A stretch of DNA of 64,000 bases, from NCBI RefSeq assembly GCF_001189535.1, contig NZ_CP012070.1, positions 1,364,001 to 1,428,000 on the forward strand. The letters run 5' to 3'. The notes under the pieces are model-generated. The model was not told where the DNA came from and ran no database searches. It saw only the letters and a program-made list of their open reading frames with translations. This stretch comes from Arsenicicoccus sp. oral taxon 190. Its GTDB lineage: Bacteria; Actinomycetota; Actinomycetes; Actinomycetales; Dermatophilaceae. Below, piece by piece: positions 63,292 through 64,000 of this stretch. Numbering within the stretch: position 1 is the stretch's first letter; each line of letters opens with the position of its first letter. The position numbers were made by a program, and so were the translations under genes.

Positions 63292-63339
63292 GACATACTC
63301 GGTATGTCGCCTGGCAGGGACAGGTATACCGAGTATGTC
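63292..63339. promoter_or_regulatory. twin palindromic operator of the ABC/padR operon
   Basis: GACATACTCGGTATGTC (63292-63308, perfect palindrome with 7-bp arms) and GGTATACCGAGTATGTC (63323-63339, the same motif inverted with two changes). Centres are 31 bp apart, three helical turns. Such ATAC/GTAT dyads are typical for PadR regulators, and padR is in the operon. Confidence 0.75.
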
Positions 63340-63372
63340 GCCGGCCGTCAACCCCCCCGGCTCCACCCGCTC

Positions 63373-63427
63373 GTCGAGGCTCGGTCGTCGAGGCTCGGGC
63401 GTCGTGGCCCGGTCGTCGTGGTCGGGC
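63373..63427. repeat. degenerate 14-15-bp tandem repeats
   Basis: Four units of the type GTCGTCGAGGCTCGG / GTCGTCGTGGTCGG between the operator region and the HAD gene. No function seen. Confidence 0.6.
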
Positions 63428-63464
63428 CGAGCGCCGCGCGCGGGCGGGTCGCCATACTGGCCGT

Positions 63465-64000
63465 ATGACGACCCACGCCCACATCGAGTCCTGGCTCACC
63501 GACATGGACGGGGTGCTGGTCCACGAGGAGCACGCGATCCCCGGCGCCGCCGAGTTCCTCGCGGCGCTGCAGGAGCGCGGGCTGCGCTTCCAGGTGCTGA
63601 CCAACAACTCGATCTACACCCCGCGCGACCTGCGGGCGCGGCTGCTGGCCAGCGGGATCGACGTCCCCGAGGACTGCATCTGGACCTCGGCGCTCGCGAC
63701 CGCGAGCTTCCTGGCCGAGCAGCGGCCCGGGGGGTCGGCCTACGTCATCGGGGAGGCGGGGTTGACCACCGCGCTCTACGAGGCGGGCTACACGATGACC
63801 CAGCGCGACCCCGACTACGTGGTGCTGGGGGAGACGCGGACCTACTCCTTCGAGGCCATCACGCGCGCGATCCGGCTGGTCGAGGGCGGCGCGCGCTTCA
63901 TCGCCACCAACCCCGACGTGAGCGGGCCGTCGGTGGAGGGCACGCTGCCGGCCACGGGGTCGGTCGCCGCGCTGATCACCGCCGCCACCGGGCGCAAGCC
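63465..64000 (+). CDS. HAD-IIA family phosphatase (partial, runs off the window)
   Basis: The first ~178 residues of a HAD-superfamily IIA (NagD/phosphoglycolate-phosphatase-like) hydrolase. DMDGVLV near residue 13 holds the nucleophile Asp, and LTNNS near 45 is motif II; the C2-cap follows (GEAGLTTALYEAGY, VVLGETRTYSFE, FIATNPD). It dephosphorylates small phosphoesters. ATG 63465 comes 7-8 bases after CATACT, with no ribosome site, so it may be leaderless. The C-terminus is beyond the window. Confidence 0.87.
   Translation, partial: MTTHAHIESWLTDMDGVLVHEEHAIPGAAEFLAALQERGLRFQVLTNNSIYTPRDLRARLLASGIDVPEDCIWTSALATASFLAEQRPGGSAYVIGEAGLTTALYEAGYTMTQRDPDYVVLGETRTYSFEAITRAIRLVEGGARFIATNPDVSGPSVEGTLPATGSVAALITAATGRK

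Overview
The window is very GC-rich (third codon positions almost all G or C), with frequent GTG starts, ATGA/GTGA start-stop overlaps and many apparently leaderless starts. This points to an actinomycete. The gene content (gluABCD, PadR-controlled ABC exporter, PspC, Eis-type acetyltransferase, fused PutA, ANTAR regulator) would fit the order Micrococcales, perhaps near Intrasporangiaceae; that placement is inference. No rRNA, tRNA, CRISPR array or replication origin was seen.

Layout: 0-7 kb holds a D-Ala-D-Ala themed cluster (alpha/beta hydrolase, membrane-anchored MurF-like ligase, Ddl-like ATP-grasp ligase, lipoprotein, APC permease, VanX-type dipeptidase). 7-16 kb holds a Na+/H+ antiporter, a CbiX-like protein, an acyl-CoA ligase, an enoyl-reductase-like protein and the molybdate operon (HTH-TOBE, modA, modB, modC) followed by a PspC protein. 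16-26 kb holds metabolic and regulatory genes: nitronate monooxygenase, LOG phosphoribohydrolase, a frameshifted dctA, a branched-chain amino-acid dehydrogenase, an ANTAR regulator, a mutarotase and the divergent yczR/yczE pair. 26-30 kb is the gluABCD operon with a perfect palindrome between gluB and gluC. 30-34 kb holds an ECF sigma factor with its membrane partner, a hydrolase and an Eis-like acetyltransferase. 34-43 kb holds putA, PhzF, SDR, DMT transporter, phospholipase D-like and AI-2E-family genes. 43.9-44.8 kb is non-coding and carries a striking 184-bp tandem repeat. 44.8-52.5 kb holds a TSUP transporter, a CYTH-CHAD protein, amylosucrase, a metallophosphoesterase and lhgO.

The accessory part is 52.5-58.9 kb. 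A cobalamin riboswitch precedes a small GNAT-like gene that has no evident B12 role. Next to it a composite transposon (54230-58501) has split a gene for a secreted protein. The transposon consists of two almost identical 965-bp IS5-family elements in inverted orientation. Between them is one AT-richer 740-residue gene coding for a PIN-like nuclease protein with a winged-helix N-terminus and an unusual C-terminal tail. This cargo looks like a defence or toxin gene and is the best candidate for an undescribed system here.

The right end (58.9-63.3 kb) is a padR / ABC-exporter operon behind a pair of palindromic operators, followed by a HAD-family phosphatase that runs off the window.

A signal across the whole window is the 9-mer CGTATGCCG. 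I counted 26 copies by eye in both orientations, against less than one expected from base composition.
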